Below are positions 33,209 to 41,401 of a DNA stretch of 42,247 bases, in pieces. The notes under the pieces are model-generated. The model saw nothing but the letters and a program-made list of their open reading frames with translations. It was not told the origin of the DNA and did not search any database. The position numbers and the translations under genes were made by a program. Source of the DNA: Bacteroidales bacterium. GTDB taxonomy: Bacteria > Bacteroidota > Bacteroidia > Bacteroidales > F082. Where the stretch lies: positions 1 through 42,247 of the forward strand of contig JAFUAA010000056.1 of the NCBI GenBank assembly GCA_017460915.1, given 5' to 3'. The first letter of the stretch is position 1, and each line of letters opens with the position of its first letter.

Positions 33209-36200
33209 TCAGCCGTTCTCTATCTTGACAAGGCTCCGTCCGTTGCCATGCTTCTCAACCTTGATTTTCACGAGGATACGCTCTTCAAGTTCCTCACGAT
33301 GCGAAATGATGCCAATGCGGCGGTTGCCCTGCCCGGGAATGTCTTGCAGCTTTTCGAGGGTCGACATCACGGAGTCGAGGCTCTTCTCGTCGAGTGTGCC
33401 AAAGCCCTCGTCGATGAAGAGAATGTTGGTGTTCAGGTCGGGATGGTTGAGTGACGAGAGGGCAAGCGACAGCGCGAGCGAAATCATGAACCTCTCACCG
33501 CCCGAGAGGACGGTCGCGCTGCGCACTTGGTCTTTGTTTTCCTTGTCCAAGACTAGGATTGAGAGTTGTTCGTTGTCCTCGCTGCATGTCAGTTTGTAAC
33601 GCTCGGTGATTTGGCTCAGATAGATGTTGGCATTGTTGAGCAACGGCCGCAGGATATAGGTCTGCACGAGGGTACGGAAGCGCGAACCTCCAAAAGTCTT
33701 GTTGAGTCGTTCCCACTTGTTGAATTTGCCCGTAGCGACATCGAAAGCAGCCTTCGATTTTTGCAGCTTGTCCAAATTCGTGTCGTTGGCCTCAAGCAGG
33801 GTGTTGACTCCTCCCATTTGCTCGGCCTGAGCCTGAAGGGTCGCTGACCAGGTCTTTCTCCGCTCTTCGAGTGCGGCTTTTTCGGGCAAGTCGGCCTCGG
33901 TAGTGGCACCAAGCTCTTGCAGCATTTGGGCAATGGCTTGGTCGGCTCGAAGGATGGCGTCGGCTTGCGACTTCAGCTGGGTCTCAACGCTATCGGCAAA
34001 ACGTCGGGCTTCATCCAATTCGTCTTGTCTCGATTCAATTCCCTCCAGGGTTTCTGCCGTCATGTCGGAATTCTGGTAAAAAGCCTCCAAAACTGGTGCG
34101 ATTTCGCTGATTTGCCGTTCGGCGCTGTCGTGTTTTTCCTTGTTGGTCAGGCAATGGCCATAAAGTCGGGTCCATTCAGCATGGATGTCGGCACAAAGGA
34201 AAGGTTTCGCTGCAAACGTTTCGTCTTTCCATTCGGAGAAGTTCTTCAGTATGTCCTCTCTCATATCGTTCAGTTGCTTGATTTCCAACTTTTTTTCGGC
34301 TTGCAACTGGCTGGCGTTGTCAAAGGCTTTCTTCTTGTCCTTATAGGTTTGTGCATCCTGCCTCAACGAATCGCGTGTTTGGGCGATGTGGTTTGTCCAG
34401 TCGACATAAATCGAGTCAAGCAAGGGCTTTAGTTCCTCTTGCAGCTGACGGATTCCGGACGTTTCCTCTTTCGCCTTCTGCACTTGCCGATCCATTTCCT
34501 TCGCGTTGTCGGCAATGGCCGTTTGTGCTTCCTGTGTGGCTCGGTCGGCTTGTGTCAATGCTTCGTCGAGAGGTTTCTTTTCCTTGCCCAGCACTTCGAT
34601 TTGTGTTTGCAAGGTTTCGGCTTGCTGTTGACGATGCTTCAATTCTTCGATGCGCTTGCTGGCTTTCTCTGCTTCGGTGGTCACTTGAGGCAACAGCGGC
34701 AGTTCCTTATCCAAGCCTAAGGCCTCAGCGTCGCCTTGCAACTTTTTCAGTTTGTCTTGATGGGCCGCCAAGGTTTTGGCAAGGTGTTCCTTCTTGCTGT
34801 CGAGTGTTCCCTTGGCGGTGTCGAATTTGCGTTTTGCCTCGTCCTTGGCTTGCTCCGTTTCCCGAAGCGTTTGTGCCGTTTTTTGCTGAGCTTCCTGCAA
34901 TGGTGTCAGTTGGGCTTGGAACTCCTCGTCGACGTGCATCTCGTGTATGTGCTGACCGCATAAGGGGCAAGTTTCGGTGTGCTCTTCATGCAGCTTCTTC
35001 CTTAGGTTGACAAGCACCTCTTCCAGGCTCATCTGCATGGTGCTCAGCAGCTTTTGTGCCGCGTCGTCGTCGGCTTTTGCTTTGTCATAGGCGTTTTCGG
35101 CCGTTTCTCTTGCTTTGTCCAGTTCCTGGATTTCCAGCTCTTTGGTCTCAATTTCGTGCTTGAGATTCTCGGTTTCCTTGGCTGCTTCTTCATGGCTGCC
35201 GAGGTCGTTCTCCATGAGTTGGAGTTTGCCCTTGCGGCTGTTGGCTTCCGTGAGGTCGTCGTTGACTTGGGTCGGGTTCAACAACCGGCGCTCTTCAATC
35301 AGCTTGTCGATTTCGTCTTGCTTGTCTTTGGCTTTTTTTCGGGCTTCATCGGCGGTTTGCGATTTTTGCTCGGCATCGGACTTCAAACTTGGCACAAGGG
35401 CCTGCAAGCGTTTGGTTTCCGTTTCGGCCTTGACCTTTTCGGCTTGGGAATCGTGGAGGTTTTTCAATTGTTGGTCGACTTTCCCTGCGACATCGAAAAG
35501 CGTGGCTCGGTCCTGACGTTGGTCGAGCCATTCCTTCTGCAACTTCACCGAATCAGACAAGGTTCGGTAAGCGTCGCACTTGGCTTTAAGGTCGGCCGAC
35601 AGGCTGACGAATGCCGTTTTCAACGCGATTCGGTCGGCTTCGGCAGTCTGTTTGGTTTGGCGTGCCGTGTTGAGCGCGGTCAGCTGCTTTCGCTGGTCGA
35701 CGGTGGCATCCCATTGGGCCACCAAGCTTTTTTTCGATCCGAATTCCTCACCTTCTTTGATGGCTTGCAACCTGTTTGTCTCTTTTTCCGCCTCGGTCTT
35801 GACATGGCGATTGCTTTCGATGGTTTCCACCGATTTCAGTTGTTTATCGACCTCGGCGAGTTGTTTCTTCGATTCTGTTTTGGCGGTCTTGAGGTCGTCG
35901 AGTTGCTTGCGGAGCTTGTCGAGGGTTTCGGAGTCGATAATATGTTGTTTGTCGGTTTGGTAGGCTATTTCTGCCTCGTCCTTCGCCTTTTCTGCCTTGT
36001 CTCGGAGGCTCTTTATGGCCTCGCCATATTTCGAGAAGTGCTGGGTGTTGGTCAAGCGCTCGAGGATGATTTCGCGCACGGTCTTGTCGCCCGTCAGGAA
36101 CTCGGCGAACTGGCCTTGGGCGAGCATGGCCATGCGCTCAAATTGCTCAAAAGTGAGGCCAATGGCATTGAGGACGACTTGCGATTGCTCCGACTTCACG

Positions 36201-36670
36201 GCTACCCAATCGGCAGTGTCCACCTTTACGGTCCATTTCGGGTCGCGGTACTTCAGCGGTCGTTTCCCGGTGGTTTTGTCGGTGTTGCCGTAGTAGATGC
36301 CGAGTTCCAGTTTGGCGCGGTAGGTCAGTCCGTCGTTGCCCTCAAACACGACTTCGCTATAGCACTCGTCGTTGGCCGAAATCCCGATTCGGGTGTATTG
36401 CTCGATGCTGTTGATGCTGATGCTCTCGCCGTTGACGTTGGTGAACTTGTTGTTGACTTTTCGCGCAACGTCGGCAATGCGTGGCGTCTTTTTGTAAAGC
36501 GCCAAGGCGATGCCATCCAGCAGGGCCGACTTGCCCGACCCCGTCACGCCCGTGATGAGGAAAACGGGGGCGGGTTGGCCTGTGTACAATTCGTTCAGAC
36601 CATGCTCAAAATCGATGTCGGCCTTTTCGATGGAAGCGATGTTCCTGATGTGCAATTCCTTGATTTTCAT
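33209..36670 (-). CDS. sbcC: Nuclease SbcCD subunit C (Rad50-like)
   Basis: A 1153-residue SMC-like ATPase. The N-terminal Walker A is GVTGSGKSALLDGIALALY. Two long coiled coils flank the zinc hook CPLCGQH (Cys568, Cys571) in the middle. The C-terminal half has signature VLSGGERFMISLALSLALS and Walker B ILFIDEGFGTLDEKSLD. With SbcD it forms a nuclease that trims hairpins and blocked double-strand ends. Its ATG overlaps the sbcD stop (ATGA). Heptad-rich Gln/Lys/Glu sequence fills residues about 200-560 and 580-900. Confidence 0.96.
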   Translation of the reverse strand: MKIKELHIRNIASIEKADIDFEHGLNELYTGQPAPVFLITGVTGSGKSALLDGIALALYKKTPRIADVARKVNNKFTNVNGESISINSIEQYTRIGISANDECYSEVVFEGNDGLTYRAKLELGIYYGNTDKTTGKRPLKYRDPKWTVKVDTADWVAVKSEQSQVVLNAIGLTFEQFERMAMLAQGQFAEFLTGDKTVREIILERLTNTQHFSKYGEAIKSLRDKAEKAKDEAEIAYQTDKQHIIDSETLDKLRKQLDDLKTAKTESKKQLAEVDKQLKSVETIESNRHVKTEAEKETNRLQAIKEGEEFGSKKSLVAQWDATVDQRKQLTALNTARQTKQTAEADRIALKTAFVSLSADLKAKCDAYRTLSDSVKLQKEWLDQRQDRATLFDVAGKVDQQLKNLHDSQAEKVKAETETKRLQALVPSLKSDAEQKSQTADEARKKAKDKQDEIDKLIEERRLLNPTQVNDDLTEANSRKGKLQLMENDLGSHEEAAKETENLKHEIETKELEIQELDKARETAENAYDKAKADDDAAQKLLSTMQMSLEEVLVNLRKKLHEEHTETCPLCGQHIHEMHVDEEFQAQLTPLQEAQQKTAQTLRETEQAKDEAKRKFDTAKGTLDSKKEHLAKTLAAHQDKLKKLQGDAEALGLDKELPLLPQVTTEAEKASKRIEELKHRQQQAETLQTQIEVLGKEKKPLDEALTQADRATQEAQTAIADNAKEMDRQVQKAKEETSGIRQLQEELKPLLDSIYVDWTNHIAQTRDSLRQDAQTYKDKKKAFDNASQLQAEKKLEIKQLNDMREDILKNFSEWKDETFAAKPFLCADIHAEWTRLYGHCLTNKEKHDSAERQISEIAPVLEAFYQNSDMTAETLEGIESRQDELDEARRFADSVETQLKSQADAILRADQAIAQMLQELGATTEADLPEKAALEERRKTWSATLQAQAEQMGGVNTLLEANDTNLDKLQKSKAAFDVATGKFNKWERLNKTFGGSRFRTLVQTYILRPLLNNANIYLSQITERYKLTCSEDNEQLSILVLDKENKDQVRSATVLSGGERFMISLALSLALSSLNHPDLNTNILFIDEGFGTLDEKSLDSVMSTLEKLQDIPGQGNRRIGIISHREELEERILVKIKVEKHGNGRSLVKIENG

Positions 36671-37992
36671 ACTGCTTCTCCTTCCTCATCGGTTTCTTCA
36701 TTAGCTTTCTTCTTCCTGCCTTTTGCCTTTTTGGCTGCCCCGGCTTCGCTTAAGCGTTGCACTTCTTCTTCCACCTCGCGGAAAGCCTCGCGCAACTCGT
36801 CCAAATCGAGGTTGGGGTATTGGTTGATGGTCTTTTCGATGAATGCCATGGGGTCGGTCATCTGTTGCAACTCGGCCACCTCGAAGACCGGCTTCTCTGT
36901 GGCCTCGAGCCTATCGTTTTGTCCCTCCCAGATGATGCTGGGATTGTAGCGTACCTCATCGGCGGAGGTGGCAAGTGTGTCGTAGACTTCTTGGATGAAG
37001 TTGGCTGGCAAGACAGCCTTGTTGTCAACATGGAGCCTGATGTAGCCCGAACCGTATTCTGCGACGAACTTCTTGATGCCGTTCAAGGCATCCTCACGTG
37101 AAAGGAAGGCCGAGCCTTCCATCGGCAACTCGTAGAAATGGCGCAGCTCGTCAATCGTCAGCTGGCGGATCCGTACCGTCCCGCCATGGCGGTCAATGTC
37201 GACGAGGCTCACCGAATGGGGATATTTCTCGTCGCAACTGACATGGAGCGCGCTTCCCGAATAACGGATGACAGGAGCGGGATATTCAACCTCTTGCTTC
37301 AATGCATCTTCTTGGTGACCAATGGTTTGTGGCTTATGGATATGGCCTAAGGCCAGATAGTCGAAGCCTTGGCCGAACGATGCCACCTCCTGCGTCTTCA
37401 GTTTCCCAATGTATGCAGTGCCGTCAAGATTCTCGTTCTTTGTGTCGAAGCGATGTCCCGTAGCATCCAGGCCTGCCACAGCGGAGTGACCCATCATCAC
37501 CACGGGTTTCCCCTCGATGTTTTCGGCCGCGACCTTGTCCAAAATGTTTTGCAGCTGCGCTTTGCGCTCGCCCAGCATATAAGGCATGGCAATAATGTAG
37601 CCTGGCTTGAGGCGGACGATATAGTGCTCTTGCCAGCCTTCGGGCGCTTCCATCGCTGGCGACACGCCGACGAGTGTCGTGTTGGCAAATTGCCACAGCA
37701 CGCTGTCGGCTTGCAGACGCGAAGCCGAGTCGTGGTTGCCGGCCGTGATGACGATGTGCATCTCAGGGCAATCCTTGTGCAAGTCGGCGAAATAGTCATT
37801 GAATGCCTTCTTCGTGGCCGCGGAAGGCTGCTGGATGTCGAAGACGTCACCGCTCAACAGAAGGGCGTCGGGTTGTTCGTCGTTGCACCACTGTTTCAGT
37901 TGCTTGAAGAAATGGCGATGCTCGTCGCCACGGTCGTAGTTGTCGTAAAGAACTTGCCCAAAGTGCAAATCGGCAGTATGGATTATTTTCAT
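36667..37992 (-). CDS. sbcD: Nuclease SbcCD subunit D (Mre11-like)
   Basis: A 441-residue metallophosphoesterase from ATG 37992; the TTG one codon earlier is not needed. Motifs: HTADLHFGQ (I), LLSGDVFD (II), TAGNHDSA (III), MMGHSAV and LALGHIHKPQ (V), together the dinuclear metal site. The C-terminal tail has an unusual Lys-rich stretch (AKKAKGRKKKANEE) ending in acidic residues, which could be a DNA- or partner-contacting tail. It is co-transcribed with sbcC by a 4-bp overlap and follows the esterase gene by 27 bp. Confidence 0.95.
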   Translation of the reverse strand: MKIIHTADLHFGQVLYDNYDRGDEHRHFFKQLKQWCNDEQPDALLLSGDVFDIQQPSAATKKAFNDYFADLHKDCPEMHIVITAGNHDSASRLQADSVLWQFANTTLVGVSPAMEAPEGWQEHYIVRLKPGYIIAMPYMLGERKAQLQNILDKVAAENIEGKPVVMMGHSAVAGLDATGHRFDTKNENLDGTAYIGKLKTQEVASFGQGFDYLALGHIHKPQTIGHQEDALKQEVEYPAPVIRYSGSALHVSCDEKYPHSVSLVDIDRHGGTVRIRQLTIDELRHFYELPMEGSAFLSREDALNGIKKFVAEYGSGYIRLHVDNKAVLPANFIQEVYDTLATSADEVRYNPSIIWEGQNDRLEATEKPVFEVAELQQMTDPMAFIEKTINQYPNLDLDELREAFREVEEEVQRLSEAGAAKKAKGRKKKANEETDEEGEAV

Positions 37993-38019
37993 CAAGATAA
38001 GTTTTTGTCATTCCATATG

Positions 38020-38652
38020 TCACATCCCCATCGTTTTTTCCATCGCCCGCTCGATTCTTGGCAGGATGGGGGAGAAGTGGGTGCCTTCGACCAGCTCGAA
38101 GGCGACGTTTCCGCTGCATTGTGCGGCCAGGATGTCGGTGGAGGCGCGGGTCTTTTCTTCCACGGTGGCCATACGTTTCTCCTTTGAGTTTTTCTCACGG
38201 TCGCCGAGCAAGAGGCAAACGCTACTGATGTTTTCCGAAAGTTTTTGGTCGGCCATCCATTCGGTGAAGCCGTCGTACCACAACGAGCCGGAAATAATAA
38301 TAAGGTGGGCGAAAGCATCCGTCTGGTAGCCCGCCCATACGGTGAACAATCCTGATAACGAAACGCCGAGTAGGATCCGTTCGGGATTTGTTATGCCAAG
38401 TTTTCTTTCCGTTTCGGGAAGGACTTGGGTGGTCAGTTTTTCGAGGAAACGCTGGGCTTGTCCGCCAAAGGGTTTGGCTTTCTTGAACACGCCTGCGGCG
38501 GGCCAGGGCGTGAGGTCGTCGTTCCAGTCGACGTTTTCTACTACAACGATTGAAATGCCGTATTGTTCAGACAGCCTTGTCAACCCATCCGGCAACTCCT
38601 TTTTGATTCCTTCGGGCAGAATCATGTAGCAAATCCTATTCGTGTCTTGCAT
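38020..38652 (-). CDS. Alpha/beta hydrolase, esterase D/enterochelin-esterase-like
   Basis: A 210-residue cytosolic protein. ATG 38652 is chosen over a GTG at 38676 because the latter lies inside the terminator hairpin of the tmRNA gene. The nucleophile elbow is GVSLSG, a late histidine occurs in EGTHFSPIL, and an acid residue in LLGDREKN fits the third catalytic position. The architecture matches the PF00756 esterase group, but the usual N-terminal lid is short. Substrate unknown. It heads the sbcD-sbcC operon, an unusual partner that gives no clear hint of function. Confidence 0.78.
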   Translation of the reverse strand: MQDTNRICYMILPEGIKKELPDGLTRLSEQYGISIVVVENVDWNDDLTPWPAAGVFKKAKPFGGQAQRFLEKLTTQVLPETERKLGITNPERILLGVSLSGLFTVWAGYQTDAFAHLIIISGSLWYDGFTEWMADQKLSENISSVCLLLGDREKNSKEKRMATVEEKTRASTDILAAQCSGNVAFELVEGTHFSPILPRIERAMEKTMGM

Positions 38653-38661
38653 GATGTAACA

Positions 38662-38695
38662 ATTAAAATAAGCCACTGAAAATCAATGGCTTATT
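38662..38695 (-). terminator. Intrinsic terminator of the tmRNA gene
   Basis: A perfect 9-bp stem (38687-38695 with 38667-38675), an 11-base loop, then TT and an A/T-rich run on the minus strand. It lies 10 bp after the tmRNA 3' end. Confidence 0.75.
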
Positions 38696-38704
38696 TTCTT
38701 TTCG

Positions 38705-39102
38705 TGGAGATGGAGGGAGTCGAACCCTCGTCCAAACAAGGAACCCTCAGGCTTTCTACATGCTTATTCCGCTGTTGGTTTTCGTGCCGTGCAAGGGAGC
38801 GAACGCCCTCAACGCGACCTTATCTCCTGAGTTTCGCCCTGCCGTCGGAGCACCGACAGGACTATCCCGAAATTGCTTAGCACCTCGTTCTCAGGCCGGA
38901 ATCAGGAATCTCCACCTGCGAGATGTTTCGTCCACCCACCTTGTGAGCGGATTAAGCTAGTGACTTACTGTACTTCGGTCAGGCAGCGAAAGCGTAGTTA
39001 TTCTCGCCAATTATTCTTTTGCAGTCAAGATTTACGAGCGTCACTGCGAGGCTCGGCATGCTTACATGACAATTCGTCTTGCTGTCAAAACCATACATCC
39101 CC
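38705..39102 (-). ncRNA. ssrA: tmRNA
   Basis: Transfer-messenger RNA, 398 nt. The 5' end GGGGAUGUAUGGUUUUGACA and the 3' end GGUUCGACUCCCUCCAUCUCCA form the tRNA-like acceptor and T arm (GGGGAU pairs with AUCUCC). The discriminator is A at 38705; CCA is not encoded. The tag frame at 39008-38979 (minus strand) reads GENNYAFAA and stop. It rescues ribosomes stalled on broken messages and marks their products for proteases such as ClpXP or FtsH. Confidence 0.97.
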
Positions 39103-39148
39103 AAAACAATTGTTCAGTTGACAGTTTTGTCAACCTCAAAAGCGGCTG

Positions 39149-39156
39149 CAAAATTA
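39149..39156 (-). promoter_or_regulatory. Probable -7 promoter element of ssrA
   Basis: On the minus strand TAATTTTG followed by C fits the consensus. The mature 5' end is 47 bp downstream, so the precursor would have a leader of about 40 nt removed by RNase P. Confidence 0.5.
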
Positions 39157-39210
39157 CAGCTATTTTCCTTTCTCCGCAAGGGGGAATCGCATTTTTTTTT
39201 GTCAAAACGA

Positions 39211-39247
39211 CAGCTAACTGTCAACTGCTAACTGCCAACTGCTAACT
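39211..39247 (+). repeat. Short tandem repeat of AACTGCTAACTGCC type
   Basis: Variants of the unit (A)ACTG(C/T)(T/C)A follow each other nearly three times between the tmRNA promoter and the end of the response regulator gene. Such CTAACTGCCAACTG runs are frequent in Bacteroidota intergenic DNA, as far as I recall. The rest of 39157-39245 holds nothing I can name. Confidence 0.6.
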
Positions 39248-40406
39248 AATTCAATGGATTGCCGAATCGCACCACGTCGTCTTTCGTGATGCAGTTGCCG
39301 CAAAGGATGACCAAGCGTTCCACGATGTTGTGCAACTCGCGGATGTTACCCGTCCACTGGTAGTTTTGCAACGCCTTGATGGCCTCTGGCTCAAACGTCG
39401 GGGCTGGCTTGCCCATGTCTTGGGCCAACGATGTGACAAAACTATCCACCAGCAGTGGGATGTCGTCCTTGCGCTCGCGCAAAGGCGGCACTTGGATGAC
39501 GATGACGCTCAAGCGATGGTACAAGTCCTCACGGAAATTGCCTTTCTCGATCTCGGATTTGAGGTTCTTGTTGGTGGCGGCCAAAATCCTGACGTTGACG
39601 GGGATTTCCTTCTCGCCGCCCACGCGCACGATTTTGTTCTCCTGCAAAGCCCTCAACACCTTGGCTTGGGCCGAAAGGCTCATGTCGCCGATTTCATCCA
39701 GGAAGAGTGTGCCGCCGTCGGCCAACTCGAAGTCGCCCTTGCGCTGCTTGATGGCGGATGTGAAGGCACCTTTTTCGTGGCCAAACAACTGGCTTTCAAT
39801 TAGTTCCGAAGGAATGGCAGCACAGTTTACTTCGATGAAGGGATTGCGGCTTCGTGGACTGAGTTCGTGCAGCTGTCGCGCCACGAGTTCCTTGCCCGTG
39901 CCGTTCTCGCCCGTGATGAGCACGCGGGCGTTGGTGGGAGCCACCTTTTCGATCATGTCCTTCACTTCCAGCATGGGCGCCGATTCGCCAATCATCTGGT
40001 TTTGGATCTTGACGGCTTTTTTCAGCACTTTGTTCTCTGTGGCCAAGTTCTTCTTGTCCAATGCGTTGCGCAAGGTGATGAGCATGCGGTTGAGGTCGGG
40101 CGGCTTGGGGATGAAGTCGAAGGCGCCTTTCTTGATGGCTTCCACGGCGGTCTCGATGGTGCCGTGGCCCGAGAGCATGATGACGGGCACGTCCGACTCT
40201 TTTCGGATGGCTTCGAGCACCTCAATGCCGTCCATCTCGGGCATTTTGATGTCGCAGAAAACGGCGTCAAAGTCGTGTTCCTTAATGAGTTGCAGGGCCT
40301 CCATGCCGTTGCTGGCATCGTCCACTTGGTAGCTTTCGTTTTCGAGGATGTCGCGCAGCACGCGGCGGATGGGTGCCTCGTCGTCAATGATGAGTATCTT
40401 GGTCAT
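39246..40406 (-). CDS. Sigma-54-type response regulator (NtrC family) without DNA-binding domain
   Basis: A 386-residue protein. The receiver domain (1-120) has the acidic pair IIDDE, phospho-acceptor Asp52 in FCDIKMPEMDG, and the Ser/Lys switch residues (LSGHGT, FIPKP). The AAA domain (about 140-375) has Walker A GENGTGKE, a GAFTSA loop in place of GAFTGA, Walker B GGTLFLDEIGDM, and RVLRAL, FREDLYHRLSV, PPLRERKDD. The protein stops at VRFGNPLN, where related regulators continue with a Fis-type helix-turn-helix. It would still bind sigma-54 and act from solution, or on other partners. No histidine kinase lies beside it. Confidence 0.92.
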   Translation of the reverse strand: MTKILIIDDEAPIRRVLRDILENESYQVDDASNGMEALQLIKEHDFDAVFCDIKMPEMDGIEVLEAIRKESDVPVIMLSGHGTIETAVEAIKKGAFDFIPKPPDLNRMLITLRNALDKKNLATENKVLKKAVKIQNQMIGESAPMLEVKDMIEKVAPTNARVLITGENGTGKELVARQLHELSPRSRNPFIEVNCAAIPSELIESQLFGHEKGAFTSAIKQRKGDFELADGGTLFLDEIGDMSLSAQAKVLRALQENKIVRVGGEKEIPVNVRILAATNKNLKSEIEKGNFREDLYHRLSVIVIQVPPLRERKDDIPLLVDSFVTSLAQDMGKPAPTFEPEAIKALQNYQWTGNIRELHNIVERLVILCGNCITKDDVVRFGNPLN

Positions 40407-40410
40407 CTAT

Positions 40411-40647
40411 TCATAATTTTGCGCAAAGATAGCGTTTTTTCCCAAATGTTATGCAGAATAAGTTTTCCATCACCGTGTCACGCTCCCTGCGCTTGTCGGC
40501 CAGCCCCTCGCTGCCGACAATACCAATGTCGGCCAAGCCGCCGTTGCCGATGGCAGAGGCAAGACGCTCCGTGCCGGCAAAATAGTGCTTGGTGTAGCCA
40601 GTGGCTTTTTTATCATTTTCCATCCTCATTCCATATTCGTCGTATTG
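40411..40647 (-). pseudogene. Orphan RHS/YD-repeat fragment
   Basis: Read on the minus strand from 40647 the frame gives QYDEYGMRMENDKKATGYTK, then HYFAGTERLASAIGNGGLAD. This is the segment that precedes the core in Bacteroidota RHS proteins (tyrosine-rich YD repeat, KHY..AGTER.ASKIG). An in-frame stop lies just before it at 40648-40650, and homology fades after DTVMENLFCI near the promoter of the next gene. It has no start signal of its own. It lies right behind the toxin and lipoprotein genes, as displaced RHS tips usually do. Confidence 0.7.
40424..40431 (-). promoter_or_regulatory. -7 promoter element of the response regulator gene
   Basis: The minus strand reads TATCTTTG followed by C, a full match to TAnnTTTG, 18 bp before the ATG at 40406. 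It lies within the tail of the orphan RHS fragment. Confidence 0.6.
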
Positions 40648-40666
40648 CTATATCTAAAACCAAGAA

Positions 40667-41401
40667 TCATTTCACTCTCCGTAAATACAAATAGTTTGCC
40701 GTATCACCATCTTTTACATCATATGGGATGTAATAAAGAGAATCTGGATTTTTTAACCAGTAACTCGATTTCGAATAGTTCGGAATCAAATAGAAATTAA
40801 CGTTCACAAAACTATCGTTGTAATTACAACCGCCAATAGAACCTCCTATGCCTTCTCCTGCAATCACGATTCTCTTTGTCGCCTTTGGTATTTGATTATT
40901 AAAAACACTACTATGATTAGAATACCGAGAATAATAATAAAGCAATTCGTTATCCTTTCCATAAAAACAAAGATAAAAGATCTCCAATTCATGTTCGTCT
41001 CTATCGTATAGTTTAACTATTGGTTTTTCATCATCATGACTTATTGGCAAATATTTGTATGATAGACAATACATATTATCCTCATCCAGTAAATCTAATG
41101 AGTCTATATAATTGGACTGGCAAAGGATAAATAATCCTCCTTCACTATTTGCATATTTTTTTGGATTCCCTAAGGAGTCCTGACACAAAAACTTTCCTTG
41201 AAAACGCCCAACACAGTTTGTCTCTTCAAACGTGGAATCAGTCCTGAATGTTATCGAAAGCACTTTTCCTGAGGGAAGTATAGTGCAATATGAACGCTGT
41301 TTTATCGGTTCCTTATTAACATTCAATGAGATACACGAAACCATGAATAGCAAGACTGGCAATAGCAGACTTGCAATGTTCTTCAATACATGTTTTTCCA
41401 T
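40667..41401 (-). CDS. Lipoprotein, candidate immunity protein of the RHS toxin
   Basis: A 244-residue protein with a lipoprotein signal (Cys23 in LLFMVSC). The mature part is Tyr- and Asn-rich with many predicted beta strands and has no family I know. Its ATG lies 19 bp inside the end of the RHS gene on the same strand, so the two are translationally coupled, the usual arrangement of toxin and immunity genes. The GC content is clearly lower than in the rest of the window, like the toxin end itself. A periplasmic location would protect against a toxin that acts in the periplasm. Immunity function is inferred from position only. Confidence 0.6.
   Translation of the reverse strand: MEKHVLKNIASLLLPVLLFMVSCISLNVNKEPIKQRSYCTILPSGKVLSITFRTDSTFEETNCVGRFQGKFLCQDSLGNPKKYANSEGGLFILCQSNYIDSLDLLDEDNMYCLSYKYLPISHDDEKPIVKLYDRDEHELEIFYLCFYGKDNELLYYYSRYSNHSSVFNNQIPKATKRIVIAGEGIGGSIGGCNYNDSFVNVNFYLIPNYSKSSYWLKNPDSLYYIPYDVKDGDTANYLYLRRVK

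Noticed and set aside
38653-38676. GTG start of the esterase at 38676
   Set aside because: The codon lies within the terminator hairpin of ssrA; the ATG at 38652 is independent of it.
38705-38880. Separate tRNA gene suggested by the T-arm sequence GGTTCGACTCC
   Set aside because: The matching acceptor strand lies about 390 bp away at 39102, with the tag frame between, so this is the 3' part of the tmRNA. No other tRNA or rRNA was seen.
39211-39247. CRISPR array
   Set aside because: The repeats are short, adjacent and without spacers, and no cas genes are present. No CRISPR array was found anywhere in the window.
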